Part shown: positions 15,901 through 26,830 of the stretch, one piece after another
How the letters are laid out: the number at the start of each line of letters is the position of its first letter
Numbering within the stretch: position 1 is the first letter of the stretch
From: Numida meleagris
Lineage: Eukaryota > Chordata > Aves > Galliformes > Numididae
Reading direction: 5' to 3'
DNA length: 64,000 nucleotides
NCBI RefSeq assembly: GCF_002078875.1
Contig: NC_034412.1
Coordinates: 34,865,530-34,929,529, forward strand
The notes under the pieces: model-generated
The model's input: the letters and a program-made list of their open reading frames with translations, nothing else
Databases searched by the model: none
What the model was told of the DNA's origin: nothing
Program-made: the position numbers and the translations under genes

Positions 15901-18900
15901 ATCAGGTTTCTGACTACAGTGAAACAAGGGAAGAAATATCCAATGTAAGACTATTAAACCTGCAAGTCCCTGTTCAAGTGAATGTTTTATCAGTAAAGAT
16001 GTAATGCATGTGTTAAAAGTTTATGGGATTAGCATCTGACTAACACATGACAGCTCTAATCCTGAAGGCAGTCAAGCTCGAGTAACCTTATATTGAGCAA
16101 AAGTCCCATTACACATGCCACGCATCTAGAGTAACCACACCTAGAGAGGGGGGCAGACGGGGAAAGATGAGGGATAATGTCTTCACTTCCTTTGGGAGAA
16201 AGCTTGGGCAAATGCTCTACCTCACTCTACCAGAAGGATATACAATGTGCTAGAGGGTAGTACTGTTAAGTGCTTCAGTTACTTCATGCAATTTATATAA
16301 AAAAAACCCAACACAGTAATATATTTTACTTATCTGACCATTATGCCTCGCATTTACTCTTAAACTGGACAGAGCTATAATCATTGCACCAGGTGTGTAG
16401 ATTAGTAGACTGTATCCACACTAGCAATGACTTTTTCAAGTGTTCTTCACTAGAAGGGCTTACAACCACATGAAATGTGACTTGGTCTGTAACACGGACT
16501 CTCTCTAGGCCAAATGACTTCTACCTGACCCTCCCCTGACACAACCCCATGCCGTTCCCTAGGGCCCTGCAGCTGCCACTGCCACCCAAGAGCAGAGCTC
16601 AGCGCTGCCCCTCCTCTCCCTGTGAGGAGCGGGCGGCCCGCCACGAGGCCTCCCCTCAGACTTCTCTCTGGGCTGAACAGACCAAGGGACCTCAGCTGCT
16701 TCTCATACAGGTTGCCCCTCACCATCTTAGTAGCTCTTCTTTGGACACTCTCCAGTAGTTTTATCTCCTTATATTGTGATGCTCTAAACTGTACACAGTA
16801 TCATGTTTTCAGTTGTTTGGATACTCATAAATTGCTGTGCTTGATGACTGTGGCACAGATACTTGCTGTAGGTATGTTTATGCTGCTTTCTTTCCCTTCC
16901 TTTAAGCTATAACTAGTCATTACTTTTTTTTTTTCTTGCAATTACTGACATATTTAAAAGGAGAAGTATATGCACCTTACATATAAACAACTGATTTTTG
17001 GTACAACAGGCTCTTCTTACTGACAAACAATAAGTCTCTATCAGCAAAAGTCACACTTTTTAAGAGACCCAAATATCAAGTCGCCTTTTCTACAGCCCCT
17101 CCAACAGCCATCTTTTGATTATGTTAGTGAGCTCATATTTTACCTGCCAAAACATACAAGGTCCTCAAAGTTGACTGGATTACACATCCAAAGGTGAAAA
17201 CCTGAGTAATATATTAACTCTGGCACACATTATTAAAACAACAAAACCAATTTAGCTACTGTTCATACATGACAACAATGACCACTCAGACCTTTAAAAT
17301 TACTGGCAGCCATAGCTTTCTTGCATAGTGAATACTATATATCAAAAATCTCACGTCAATAGAAATGACACTTTCCACTCAGCTTTAGCCTTTGCAGTCC
17401 TCAAATCTTAGGTACTATCAGTGCCTACCAACAATCTGCAACACCTTCATTCTTCCATATCACGGGGAAATTGCATCAAGCCCTGACTAAAGCTGGAATG
17501 AGATCACTACAGTTGCTTCAACTGCCGTACCTGATACTGACACCCAGAACACCCTCCTCTATTCTGTTTGCCAGATGACAAGCATGTGTTAATTGAGAGT
17601 TGAACCCTACCGTGCCACCAGCACTGCTGCATCCTTCTCCCAGCTCTACGACTAGCCACAACTGCAGTAGAAAACCCAAGAATGCAGCAGACAGCTAGAT
17701 GCTTAAAAGGGAGTAGTCAATAGCTCTTGGAATCTGAGCAGAGGCAGAAGAGTGAACGCAAGGCAGAAGAACTACGCAGGCACAGCACTATGTATGTGTG
17801 CAGTACAGAAGAGCAGCGAATGTTTCTCACTTATTCCCTACTCCCCTTTTTTTCTACTCCTTCAGCAGCAAACCTTCAGTGGCTCAGCCAGGGGTGGGGA
17901 CAGCAGAAACCAAACTACATTTGATTCCATGTGGCTTTACACTCTGTGTATTGCCCTCACTGAGCCCACTGGAGATGTTAAATTTATCACCTTGCCAGGG
18001 TGTTTATTTTCTTTTGCTACAGTGGAAGCAGCCTGAAAATGAGACATTTTAACTTAACACATGGCCTTTTTGCAGTGCTAGTAACACCGTCACACAGCAT
18101 AAGACAATTAAAAAAAAAAGCATCACATCACGCATCGTTATTATTATAGAACATTTTAGACAAATTGTTTCCACGAGAAGACTACTGACAAACCATTAGT
18201 AATATAATCAACAGCCTGACAGTCTCTCAAAATGTCTGGTAAAAAAAATAATTTTTTAAATGCCCAAACAAATAGCATGCATTCATCTTCTCAGCACTTA
18301 GAGAAGAATCAGGAGTTTTCACGTCTGACTCTTGGAGTCTCACTCACGAGCTACCACTCAAATACTCCCATGGACGTCAGCAACCTATCTGTATACAAGC
18401 TCAATGCTACAAACAAATACGGAAGCTTGCAAAGTCACATGCATAATTAGTAAGAATTTTTCAAAACAGGCATAGCAACATTCCAGCAGTGAATGAAACA
18501 AGTGCTGCTCAACTGATTCCCTGTCTTCCAAGTGTGCTGATAACCCCTTCTTCCGTTTCCACTAACACATGGAGGACACGCAAACAAGCTCTGACCGTAA
18601 GAGACCTATTTGGTTTGTAGACTTCAGATGATTTCTGAAAATGTCTCACTCAACTGGGTCTGCCTAAGCCGTATTTTCACCCTGAGCATTCAGCTTTATA
18701 CTGATTTCATAGACAACAAAATCTTTCTAAAGTTTATTACTTTCTGGACTGTATGAATAGTAACTCGTAACAATACATAGATAAGGACTACAGTACAAGC
18801 TATTGTTTTTACTAGACACTACACTGAATCATTTATTTTCCATCTTTTGAAGGCAGTCCACGTGTTTATGTAATTAGCTCACTTGTTTGTTATTACAGGA

Positions 18901-21900
18901 AGAGGTCATCCAATTACTTGTCTGAGAAACCTCCACCTAGAGCAACAATCTCAACTCCATGGGTAATACTGCCGATTTCTTTCATTCATACGAGGCAACT
19001 GTATTTGGTTTCACTTCATGAGACAGGCTAAATTAATAGTAAATATTATAAATTACTTAGAAGTAACTACAAACTTAAGGTTCCCACCCTAGTAATAATA
19101 GGATACTTTTTTCAAAAGTACGAAGAAAGTATCTTCACTGTGAATATCACCCTTGGAACTTCACGAAGGGTTTTGTACTATGCATTCCATTCATACAAAC
19201 TAAAGCAAAATAAAACCTAAATACTTGATAACTGTCTTCTCATGCGGGTTATACAGCATAAGCTCATATGGACACGTATTACTATATTATGATAGGTAAA
19301 GTAAAAAAAAATTAGTCTGAAATCAACGCCTTAGGTCTGTTTTCCTCAGTGCCTGCCTTTCCCATTTTTCATTTTACCACCGAACTTCATGTAGGATGGA
19401 TTTATTTGCCACAGTTTCCTTCAGACCCAGGTTTTTAAACACCAGTGAAACTGATGCTGACGAAGTTCTGTCACTGATGACATTTAGTAAGACAAAGAGC
19501 AAAAACAGTACATAGTTTCTTGCCTTCAAGTTGATGAATACAGGTGAGAGTGAAGACTGAAAATCCAATCTTTTAACGTGATGGTCTGGCTTTACTACTG
19601 CAGGACAAAATTGGAACAAAGGATAAAGCTTTCATCCTCCCTTCAAGCTAACAAGAGTAACTGTAATAGATCAACTTCTAGGTATCTTAATTTAGAAGTC
19701 ATCAGCAACTAAATGTCTACCATAGTACTTGTCAAGGGGTCCAAACAACTGATGACCAACCCTGTAAAAAAATCTGTATCCTGCCTTCTAATCTACATCT
19801 GACCAGAGTTACTTTCAGCTTTCACAACTTCTTGTAACTTCGGCTGATAAGCTGAAGCTCCCATAATCATTCTAAGATATAACCACACTTGTCAGCATTA
19901 TCTACAAAGCACCATTTAAAATATTTTTGCATTGTATGTTTGCGGCTTTTCTCCTCAGAGATGAAAACCAAAATATCCATTATAATCTAAATCACTACAA
20001 GTAAATACAGATGCATACACATACAGCCAAAAAATATATTGCTATTATTTCCACTGAGGCCAAGTTTACAGACTGTCCGAGTACAGTAATGCAGACATAA
20101 TGTATCCAAATGAGCAAGTTCCCAGAAACAAACCTACCAGACTCGAGCTGAAACAAGCAAAAATCAGTGTTGTAGAAACAGTGAGAAGAATACACATAGA
20201 GTTGACAACTTACTCCTCATGAGTTCAATTGTTTTAACAAGCACACACACACACTTGGGAAAAGCATGACCAACAACCGCTCACCAAAACAGCAGCAAAG
20301 TCACTGAATTTCATTCAAAACTAACTCTCGATAAGCATCACGTTCTATGAGAGTAGTGTAAGAAAACTAAACAGGTTTCACTCAGTACCAGAACTTAAAC
20401 CAACTGCACCTGCACCAACATAAGACTTGAGAATGAATCAACTAAGTATAAGCAATGGTACAAATCAACAATTGAAGCATGTACAATCAACTCAGCTTGA
20501 AGTAAGGGATAGTCCTGAAGCAAATACAAGCCAAATCTAAAGAGAATCAATCAAGTTTCACACTCCCAAGAAAAAAAAAAAACATACACAAATTCTACCT
20601 CTTCTGACTGAATACCTGTGATAGAAGAGAACTTCAAAGCTACCAGAAGGGGCACTTTACCAGGCAAAGAAATTATACGGCAGAGAAAACCCCAAGAACT
20701 CTGGCTACTGAAATACTGGAAAACACAAAGGGGAAGTACAAGACAAGACTGTGAGGAAAGAACCCAAATCATCTTAAGAACTCACTTGCCAAAATTAAGG
20801 CTGCTGCTGTGGTAGGAATTCACAGTCCTCTATCTTGGAACTTTGGACCAACTCCAGAAAAAAAAATCGCAAATCAGGTCTAGAAAATATTTACAACCTT
20901 TATGTTTGAAAGGAAAATAAAAATACTGAAGGCTTTGAAGCAGTCCTACAGAACCTGAGCCCACCTCAGCAACAGTTCTGAAGGCAAAATGCAAGTGTAC
21001 ATTATTGAACATCAACATTAATCAGACATCAGAAATATACTAAGTAGAGCAGAAGAAAATTTCAATTAGATGCTTAAAGGAGTTACACCAGCATTTCATA
21101 GCAACAGATTTCAGGAGAAATAGCACGTCCAGAAAACAATCTTGAATTTGTTTGTCAAGCAAAAACATTATGTCAGAAGGCAAAAAGGGCAAGTGAAAGC
21201 TCAGCGCACAGACCTTCATGGGTCACGCCAAGTCTTAAAGATGAAGTAATGTCAGGGAAAGTCTTTGGCCAATAAGGTACAGAAACAGGTTTCTGGTACA
21301 GAAACCTGAGCTACATCACACCAACCAATATTAAGAATTTTCATCTCAGGTGCTACAGCTATACAAAGAGTGCCTTGTCCGTAAGAATCAGACATCAACA
21401 CAAGCATTAGACAGAAAATGTGACAATTCCAGTAAAGCATCTGTGAAAGCATCTGGGATTGAGCAGAAAGACGAGTGAGTCAATCCAGAGAACTAAAACA
21501 AGTTCAACTCTCTGGCATCTGGATCTCTTTAAGTGAAAGTCTACTAAAGAGCCAAACCCTCAGCAGATCCTATTAAGGAATCTCAGCAGTGGCAGAGCAC
21601 ATTTGATGCAACACTAGATTACAGAGCCAAACAGAAGACTTCCCACTCCATGAACCAAAATGGGCATGGAAAGCTAATGGACAGGTTTACCAGTCAAGTA
21701 ATTACACTAAATGTCTGAATTTTGATAACTGCTATACTTCAAGCATTAGAAAGCATGTTTTCTACTGAAGTGCAACAAGTTTGACATATAAAACCTAACT
21801 GCTTGAGCTAACGAGGACAGAAAGCAACAAGTTTGTTAAAGCACGTACTGTCATCTAATCAGGTCCAAAACTTATCTTAGGCATAAACAGGCTTTTAAGT

Positions 21901-24900
21901 AATTCCTTCCTCAATCCTCTAAGTTGAGAGCAAGACGGAATTCTTCTCCGAATTTGAGCTACTAATTGTGATGCCCAAGAAGGCTGCAAAAAAGCATTGT
22001 TAGCACACTGTCACAGTCTTAAAAATATTAGATTCAACATTATGGCCTTGAATTAGTCAGCTGGGCTCAGAACTTCTCCTTTGTGACTTTCTAGTGCAGA
22101 AAATGTATGATAATCCCTTTAGCAAAAATAGCTGGTGAGAACGATAGTACTTCATCAATTTCTTTTACAGCCAGAAGTCAGCAAATTTCCATCTGCTCTC
22201 TTCTGCTTAAGCATTTGAATCATCTTTGGCAACGTCTCATGGACTCACAAACTTGTACTGAATCTCTCACACACGCACTGTCCCAGCTGTAAGCATAAAT
22301 GCCCTATCTTCAAAATAATTCATTCCTAAAAACAGTTCTTGCAAATTAAGACGAATTTATTTGCATTGGGACTCAAAGGGATCTTAAAATAACAACATTT
22401 TAAAGGAAATTAATTAGAATTTCATGTCTGTTTCATACAGAAATGTACACATGCAAAAGGAACACAGCAATTATGTAAAACATACCATGCTCTGTAAACT
22501 GTGAACACACTGCTTTACTGTCAACTGTTAGTCTCACTAACTCCTTGTAATGTTGTTCCCAAATAAAAGTCTTTGGCAAGCTTTACTACATTATAGCAGA
22601 AAGCAGACAGAGGGATTTATAACCCATGTGATGTATCAGAATGCAACATATACTAATAAAAAAAACCTAAGCTTTTTAGTTATGCATGTTTATGACCTGT
22701 TCAAGATCCTTACATCCATCAAAGTAATATGGTCATACAGCACATAGTACCCAAATGGTGGGAGAGGTCTCTGCTCACATTCTCTCCAGCTGCCTCTGCA
22801 TCAGCTGGTAAAAGTTGCCCTATTACACACTGGATTCTCTTGTGAAGGAAGTATTTAACACGGTCCAAACTACCAGCCTGAGCAAGGCAGGTAGCTGACA
22901 AACAGGAAATAGAATAGTTATGAAGAAGAGAGGGTTAAAAACCAACCGCACCTTTGAGAAATGACTTTTTCCCCTGTTGGTGAACAAAAGGAAGATGAAA
23001 CTCTCAGGTGAAGGTCACACAGACAGAAAATACAGGGCTACATACAACTACCAAACACTTTTACAGCAGGAAAGTACATTTTTTAGTCTCATCCTTAGAA
23101 GAATTATGCAGTGATGTAAGACAATGCAAGTTTGCAAAACAGCAATGACAAAAACAATTTAAAATTGTCCTAATACAAACCAGATGATTGTCATGCTTCT
23201 AACAGGTTACAATGCAATACTAATGTAGGTGTAGAAAAAGTCTCTAACATCCAAATGAGTAATTAAATTAGGCTCTCTCCTTTCTGCTAAGCTGTATAAA
23301 CTGAGGCCAATGGGAAAGAATCAGTGCAGAAAGGGCTGAGTTCAGACCTTCTCCTAAAGTTCCTAATACTGTCTTTCCAGCAAAGGATTGCTGTGCTCAG
23401 AATAGATCCAAGAGAACAGGTAATGCGAGTAATGCTCCTTCTCAACATAAAGTCACCAGAATTACTTTCACTCACTCTTAATGCTATATGAACTACTTTT
23501 TTTTTTTTTTCCCCTCAGTTGAGGTGTGTCTAAAGACCTGAAAGATCCTTTCTTTTGGACCTTTTGGATCCTTTCTTTTGCCCTCTGGCAATAGTAACCT
23601 CCCTCTACTGGAGGGTGACAAGGAAATGAAGACAGACAGATACACCAAGACCCTAGCATCCACTTTGAGGGTGACTTCAAGTCTTAAGCTGCATTTCCAG
23701 TCAAAGCATCCAAACACAAGGTCGTCTGGAGAAGTCTGTACCCAAGCTTCCCAATCCACAACTTATGGGAAAGCACTCTACCTCTTCTGTCAGCTAACGG
23801 CAATGTGGACCAGCCTCATTCTTCCAAGTCTGAAACGTCAACGAAGAAGAGCATTACGCTCAGCCCAGCTCAGACTGGTTAGTTTCACAGAAAACCTACA
23901 TTCGAAGGGAATGCCAGGAAATCAATGCTTCTCATTGCTGAACCATGGTTTAAGTTACACACCAAAGCCATCTCATGTCACTGAGCCCATATTCTCATCA
24001 ACTAGAAAATCAATTATCATTCTACAGTTTAAGACAAATGACTTGAAGAGTCAATGAGGGAGGACACACTAGCAGAGCTTAGATTACAAGGAAAGAAAGG
24101 GTGACAACTGAACTTACATCCTCTTTTAAATTTATAAATTTCAATGACTCTCAGCCCCAGAGACACCTTACATTCAATGTTTCTAGTCAGCTTCAAGAAC
24201 ACATGATCTGGTTTTCCTCAGAGCAATTGTACCAAGCTTTACACATGATAAGGCAGGTGTCTTTTTAGGGTGTTATCTGAGCAAACTGCAGTACTGCATC
24301 AGTACAGAAAATTGAGAGGGAAAAAGTCAAAAGCTCCTTTTTTTCCCTATTTCTCTAACGTAGACCTAATAACCTCCAAACTCTGTCACTAGAGAATCTA
24401 CAGAACTTCCCACAGCGTTATCCTAAATGTTATCATTATTAGAAACCATATACCCCGTTAATTGTTTCAGCCATTTTCTTCACTCTTGGGATCAGTTAGG
24501 TCCCTCAGTATTTGGCTTATAGCCAGCCTTGCCTGCAAAGAGTGAGCCACTGGTTTTCCTCGCCTGTATTAGCCCTCAACAGGCCATCCACAGCTGTTAG
24601 AACAACCAGCATAAAATTCCAGTGTTGATATTTCCAAGAGAAACAACTCATCCTAGGTTCCACTTCCTACTGTGCCTACCAAGCTGAGAGCAGTCTGGAC
24701 GCTCCACGCCCCTTTCTTTCTTCCTTACTCACATGCCCACCACTGCATCATAAACACATGCTCTAAGATGGCAAAGTCTCACAAGTTCAGTATGAAGAGG
24801 GGAAAAAAAAATGCAGAAACAAAGACAGAACTATTTCTATAGCGTGATCTCCTAAATGCTGTTGCCTTATCTGAGCTTCACAAAACATGGATTTAACAAT

Positions 24901-26325
24901 CCTCACTCAAAGGACAAAATCTTCCAAAGTGATCTCTCCATTTGTATAGCGGTATTGCCAATGGCACTGTCGCATATACAGCTGCAAGGAGGCCTAGAAA
25001 TACACTCTGCAAATAAGACGAAAACAGAAAATTCTCAAAACGTTTCTCCAATAACAGATAAATATTTGGAAGGTCGTCTGGGCTTCTCAAGTAATCTTTA
25101 ATTCAAAGTTAAGAGAGGTACAAGAATGCCTACTCAAATCACTTAGGTGGAGGGAAGAGTCCCCTGGAGGCTGGTGGGTAATTCATGAGAGTCTGCAAAG
25201 AATTCCTCAGGAAAAACAGCAGGGTTGTAAACTTTTGAAGCAAGAAATACTTGAAATAGATTTGTGAACACTTTGGATTTTTCTGTAATTTCAGAGACTG
25301 AAAACCAGTAAAGACAGCAAGAAAACAACAACAGACAGACATCTACAGCCAATGTGAAGCATCTGCTAGTCGCTTCCTGGACAAGGTGGGCTTCGTTAAC
25401 CTTCAGCGCTAAGATCTCAAGGGCCTCCATACAAAAACACTTCACCGTGGTGCATTAGTTGAGATTGCAAATTGTTTGCAAGTCCACAGAGCACTCCAAA
25501 GCTGAAGGAACACTTAATCTTCTGGAAAGCACACACAGGACCTTGAATGCAGCCCATGCGTTTACTTTAGTTAGACTGAGGAACTCGCTTCAGTGTAAGC
25601 AGGTATGGGAAAGGCCACGGTCTGCAGAGAGCACGCGTGCACATTTTCTGCCAGATCAAGAGGGAGTGGTAGTAACGTCATCAGGCTGCTTGTCTCCAGT
25701 TTTACTAAAACGTATGTACGTTACCTAAAAATTATGAAAGGTTTTGACAGATGCGTACACACGCTATTGTAGAGACCAACATGCACACGACCTAAACAAC
25801 TACAGCAGCGTTTCTAGCTGACAGAGGCTGAAAACGAAGCATTCAGGGCACAGACTTCACAAGGACATCCCAGGGAAGACAGAGCAGCCCAAACAACCCT
25901 GTTCTGATTACATATGGCTGTGAATGACAGCCTGCTCTTATTTCCAACAGCACGCCCTGGAGGTGCAAACCCCCGACCTCACCAGAAGCCCTGCGGGTCA
26001 CACCCTCCCGCCGGGAGGCACCAGACACCGCTGCCCACCTGCACAAAGCCTCCTAAGAAAAACCTCCGCGTTCCACGTGAAGCACTTCAACGCCGAGAAA
26101 GCACCCGGCGACCCGCAGCGCTGCAGCGGCCGCAGCCCCGGGCCGGCGAAGAGGGGCGGCCCCATCCCGGGCGCTCGCCCGCCCCGCAGCGCCCTTACCA
26201 GCCAGGCCCCCGCCGCCTCCATCGCCGCCGTGCCCCTTCCTCCGCTGCAGGATGAAGTAGGGGTTGGCCCGCTCCGTCACCCACAGCGCGTTGGCCAGCA
26301 GCACCTCCTCGGGGTTCACCCACAT
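713..26325 (-). CDS. TBC1D9: TBC1D9 (TBC1 domain family member 9), 5' part: coding exons 1-7, codons 1-421
   Basis: Seven minus-strand exons join in frame: 26325-26199, 12944-12834, 7869-7751, 6204-5976, 5200-4939, 3668-3461 and 919-713, totalling 1263 nt or 421 codons. The N-terminus starts [15 protein letters not shown] and the pieces continue as the TBC1D9 protein I know: a glycine-rich stretch near residues 33-43, a first GRAM domain at about 146-213 and a second at about 293-361. The family protein is about 1260 residues, so about two thirds, including the TBC Rab-GAP domain and the EF-hand, lies beyond position 1. GRAM domains are lipid or membrane binding modules, and TBC domains stimulate GTP hydrolysis by Rab GTPases in membrane traffic. 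The paralogue TBC1D9B is less likely, because the match and the RNF150 neighbour both fit TBC1D9. No frameshift or stop is seen in any exon. The exact Rab substrate cannot be read from this part. Confidence 0.95.
920..3460 (-). other. TBC1D9: TBC1D9 intron 6
   Basis: A 2.5-kb AT-rich intron bounded by a GTAAAT donor at its 3460 end and a CCCTAG acceptor at its 920 end. It holds short homopolymer runs (T-rich at about 1861-1873 and 3427-3437). I see no other gene or recognisable repeat. Confidence 0.85.
3461..3668 (-). CDS. TBC1D9: TBC1D9 coding exon 6 (residues 283-352; most of GRAM domain 2)
   Basis: The acceptor ends GTTTTAG and the donor is GAG|GTAAAT. The exon is 208 nt, phase 2 to phase 0. 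It encodes [20 protein letters not shown], then a GRAM core including [19 protein letters not shown] and [12 protein letters not shown]. The layout repeats that of the first GRAM domain (FRLPKDEKL here against FGMPEEEKL there), as expected for two tandem copies. Confidence 0.95.
3669..4938 (-). other. TBC1D9: TBC1D9 intron 5
   Basis: A 1.27-kb intron that contains a CR1 3' fragment inserted antisense to the gene (3990-4263). Nothing else recognisable is seen. Confidence 0.85.
3990..4263 (+). mobile_element. CR1 retrotransposon, 5'-truncated 3' end
   Basis: The sequence matches the CR1 3' region on the plus strand. It has a diverged stretch with TTGGAACAGACTGCCCAGGG (end of ORF2), then GACTCGATGATCTCAAGGGT and TTTTCCAACCCAAATGATTC, ending ATTCTATGATTATT. 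CR1 copies are typically truncated at the 5' end and lack target duplications. The copy is old, with many substitutions, and antisense to TBC1D9. Confidence 0.88.
4939..5200 (-). CDS. TBC1D9: TBC1D9 coding exon 5 (residues 196-282; end of GRAM domain 1 and basic linker)
   Basis: The acceptor ends GTTCAG and the donor is CG|GTAAGT, a strong site. The exon is 262 nt, phase 1 to phase 2. It encodes [19 protein letters not shown], which completes GRAM domain 1. An alpha-helical stretch follows ([20 protein letters not shown]), then a lysine-rich linker with [16 protein letters not shown]. The linker joins the two GRAM domains. Confidence 0.95.
5201..5975 (-). other. TBC1D9: TBC1D9 intron 4
   Basis: A 775-bp intron between the two exons that share GRAM domain 1. 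It is AT-rich, and I see nothing else in it. Confidence 0.85.
5976..6204 (-). CDS. TBC1D9: TBC1D9 coding exon 4 (residues 120-195; start of GRAM domain 1)
   Basis: The acceptor ends TTCTAG and the donor is G|GTATGT. The exon is 229 nt, phase 0 to phase 1. It encodes [17 protein letters not shown], then [20 protein letters not shown] and [15 protein letters not shown]. The stretch from [10 protein letters not shown] through [10 protein letters not shown] is the typical first half of a GRAM domain, where a beta-sheet core rich in aromatic residues builds a PH-like fold. Confidence 0.95.
6205..7750 (-). other. TBC1D9: TBC1D9 intron 3
   Basis: A 1.55-kb intron that begins with the weak GTGGTT donor at 7750. 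It is AT-rich, with a possible CR1 tail remnant near 6881-6911 and nothing else recognisable. Confidence 0.85.
6881..6911 (+). mobile_element. Possible remnant of a CR1 3' tail
   Basis: About 31 bp resemble the end of CR1 elements (CTAACCTAAACCATCCTGTG then ATTCTGT). No longer CR1 homology is visible upstream, so this is a weak call that could be chance similarity. Confidence 0.35.
7751..7869 (-). CDS. TBC1D9: TBC1D9 coding exon 3 (residues 80-119)
   Basis: The acceptor is TATATACAG and the exon is 119 nt, phase 1 to phase 0. It encodes [20 protein letters not shown] and then [16 protein letters not shown]. The donor is CAG|GTGGTT, which departs from consensus at +3 to +6. The reading frame and the next exon (GIIAEYN) support this junction. 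Skipping the exon would shift the frame. The residue at the exon 2-3 junction is followed by a cysteine codon (GCSRKE), a lineage-level substitution compared with my memory of the human protein. Confidence 0.93.
7870..12833 (-). other. TBC1D9: TBC1D9 intron 2
   Basis: A 5.0-kb AT-rich intron. It contains a CR1 fragment at 11175-11455 and several A-rich runs, for example near 7888-7910 and 10820-10833. I see no alternative exon that I can support. Confidence 0.85.
11175..11455 (-). mobile_element. CR1 retrotransposon 3' fragment
   Basis: Read on the plus strand, it starts at the reversed tail (CATAGAATCATTGGGGTTGG) and continues with GAAAAGACCACCAAGATCAT, the CACCTCCAGGGACAGTGACT segment and the CTGGGAAAAGAGGC segment. 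These are the reverse complement of the CR1 3' end. The element is therefore on the minus strand, in the sense direction of TBC1D9, and 5'-truncated. Confidence 0.88.
12834..12944 (-). CDS. TBC1D9: TBC1D9 coding exon 2 (residues 43-79)
   Basis: The acceptor ends CCGTAG and the donor is G|GTAAGG. The exon is 111 nt, a multiple of three, entering and leaving in phase 1, so skipping it would keep the reading frame. It encodes [20 protein letters not shown] and then a segment containing SLVYWTIAC. This lies N-terminal to the first GRAM domain and has no separately named domain that I know. It is separated from exon 1 by a 13.25-kb intron. Confidence 0.95.
16510..16808 (-). mobile_element. CR1 retrotransposon fragment (end of ORF2), GC-rich
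   Basis: On the minus strand this reads as the C-terminal part of CR1 ORF2: a segment like ATACTGTGTACAGTTTAGAG, then GAGTGTCCAAAGAAGAGC, and a product with [11 protein letters not shown]. The CAGGGCCCTAGGGAACGGCA segment follows. It stands out as a GC-rich island in an AT-rich intron. The usual 3' tail is missing at the 16510 side, so the copy is cut at both ends. Confidence 0.82.
21286..21308. repeat. Short perfect inverted repeat (10-bp arms, 3-nt loop)
   Basis: CAGGTTTCTG, GTA, CAGAAACCTG forms a perfect hairpin. A direct repeat of GGTACAGAAAC overlaps it (from about 21276 and 21295). It is too small to assign a role. Confidence 0.6.
26199..26325 (-). CDS. TBC1D9: TBC1D9 coding exon 1 (residues 1-42 plus one base)
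   Basis: The start ATG at 26325-26323 has A at -3, a good context. The exon encodes [15 protein letters not shown], then [17 protein letters not shown] and a run of glycines ending GGLA. The donor reads G|GTAAGG, a strong site, and leaves phase 1. The glycine run is written with mixed GGN codons inside the CpG island, so its length may vary between species. This start is chosen because the conserved N-terminus begins here. The only upstream in-frame ATG (26403) meets a stop after six codons. Confidence 0.95.
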
Positions 26326-26764
26326 GCTCCCGGCGCAGACAAAGGGCGGCCGCCCTGCCGCCCGCCTGCGGGGCGCGGGGACTCACGCACGCAGCGGCCG
26401 CATCAGACGCCACCATGCCCGGCCGACGGCACGGCCGGAGGGCGGAAGGGCGGCAGCCGCATGCCCTCGGCTCTCCCGCCGCCTACCCGCGCGCCGCCGG
26501 GCGCGGACGAGCGGCCACGGGCGGCGGCGCCCCCAGCAGCAGCAGCAGCCGCAGCGCCGAAGACGGCGGTGACATCAGCGGCGCCCGGCCCGGCCCCGCG
26601 CGCTAGAGCAGCCGCGCGCGCGCGCCGCGTACTGAAGCGCGCGTCCCGCACCTGCGCGCCCCGCGCGGGAGGCCGCCGCGAGCCGGGGAGAGGGGCGGGG
26701 CCGTTGCACCGGCGCGAGCCGCCTGCAGGGGGCGGGGCGGCAACCGGCTGTGTTTAGCAGCCCG

Positions 26765-26778
26765 CCGCCAGGGGGCGC
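26765..26778 (+). promoter_or_regulatory. CTCF-like motif at the outer edge of the CpG island
   Basis: CCGCCAGGGGGCGC closely matches the well-known core of the vertebrate CTCF binding motif. It lies at the upstream border of the TBC1D9 island. Occupancy is inferred only. Confidence 0.5.
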
Positions 26779-26830
26779 GCTCCTCCGTCCCGGTCAGCGG
26801 AAGGCGTAGGCGCACGAGCGTATACGTGTC

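Larger units (their letters stand above)
12945..26198 (-). other. TBC1D9: TBC1D9 intron 1
   Basis: A 13.25-kb first intron with a strong GTAAGG donor in the CpG island and an acceptor at 12945. It holds one CR1 fragment (16510-16808), a T-run with pyrimidine tract at about 23499-23518, a 23-bp-period duplication at 23544-23580 and a small palindrome at 21286-21308. Otherwise it is unremarkable AT-rich sequence. First introns often carry enhancers, but none can be identified by eye. Confidence 0.85.
26000..26830 (-). promoter_or_regulatory. TBC1D9: TBC1D9 CpG-island promoter and 5' UTR region
   Basis: Dense CpG and high GC start near 26000 and stop abruptly near 26830, bracketed by AT-rich DNA. 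The island covers exon 1 and the sequence upstream. Upstream of the ATG are GC boxes (GGGGCGGGGC at about 26692-26701 and GGGGGCGGGGCGG ending 26740). I see no TATA box near the expected start. This is a typical housekeeping-type promoter, possibly with dispersed start sites. The transcription start cannot be fixed from sequence alone. Divergent transcription toward the plus strand is possible but not shown. Confidence 0.85.

Noticed and set aside
23499..23580. T-run plus CCCCTCAG and a 23-bp-period duplication, considered as a splice acceptor or retrotransposon tail
   Set aside because: It is a simple pyrimidine-rich tract in intron 1. No exon, donor or target duplication could be paired with it.
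25924..26757. 277-codon plus-strand open frame, the longest in the window
   Set aside because: It lies inside the TBC1D9 CpG island, where GC-rich composition removes stop codons. The sequence is low-complexity (Ala/Pro/Arg) and antisense to exon 1 and the promoter, with no domain.
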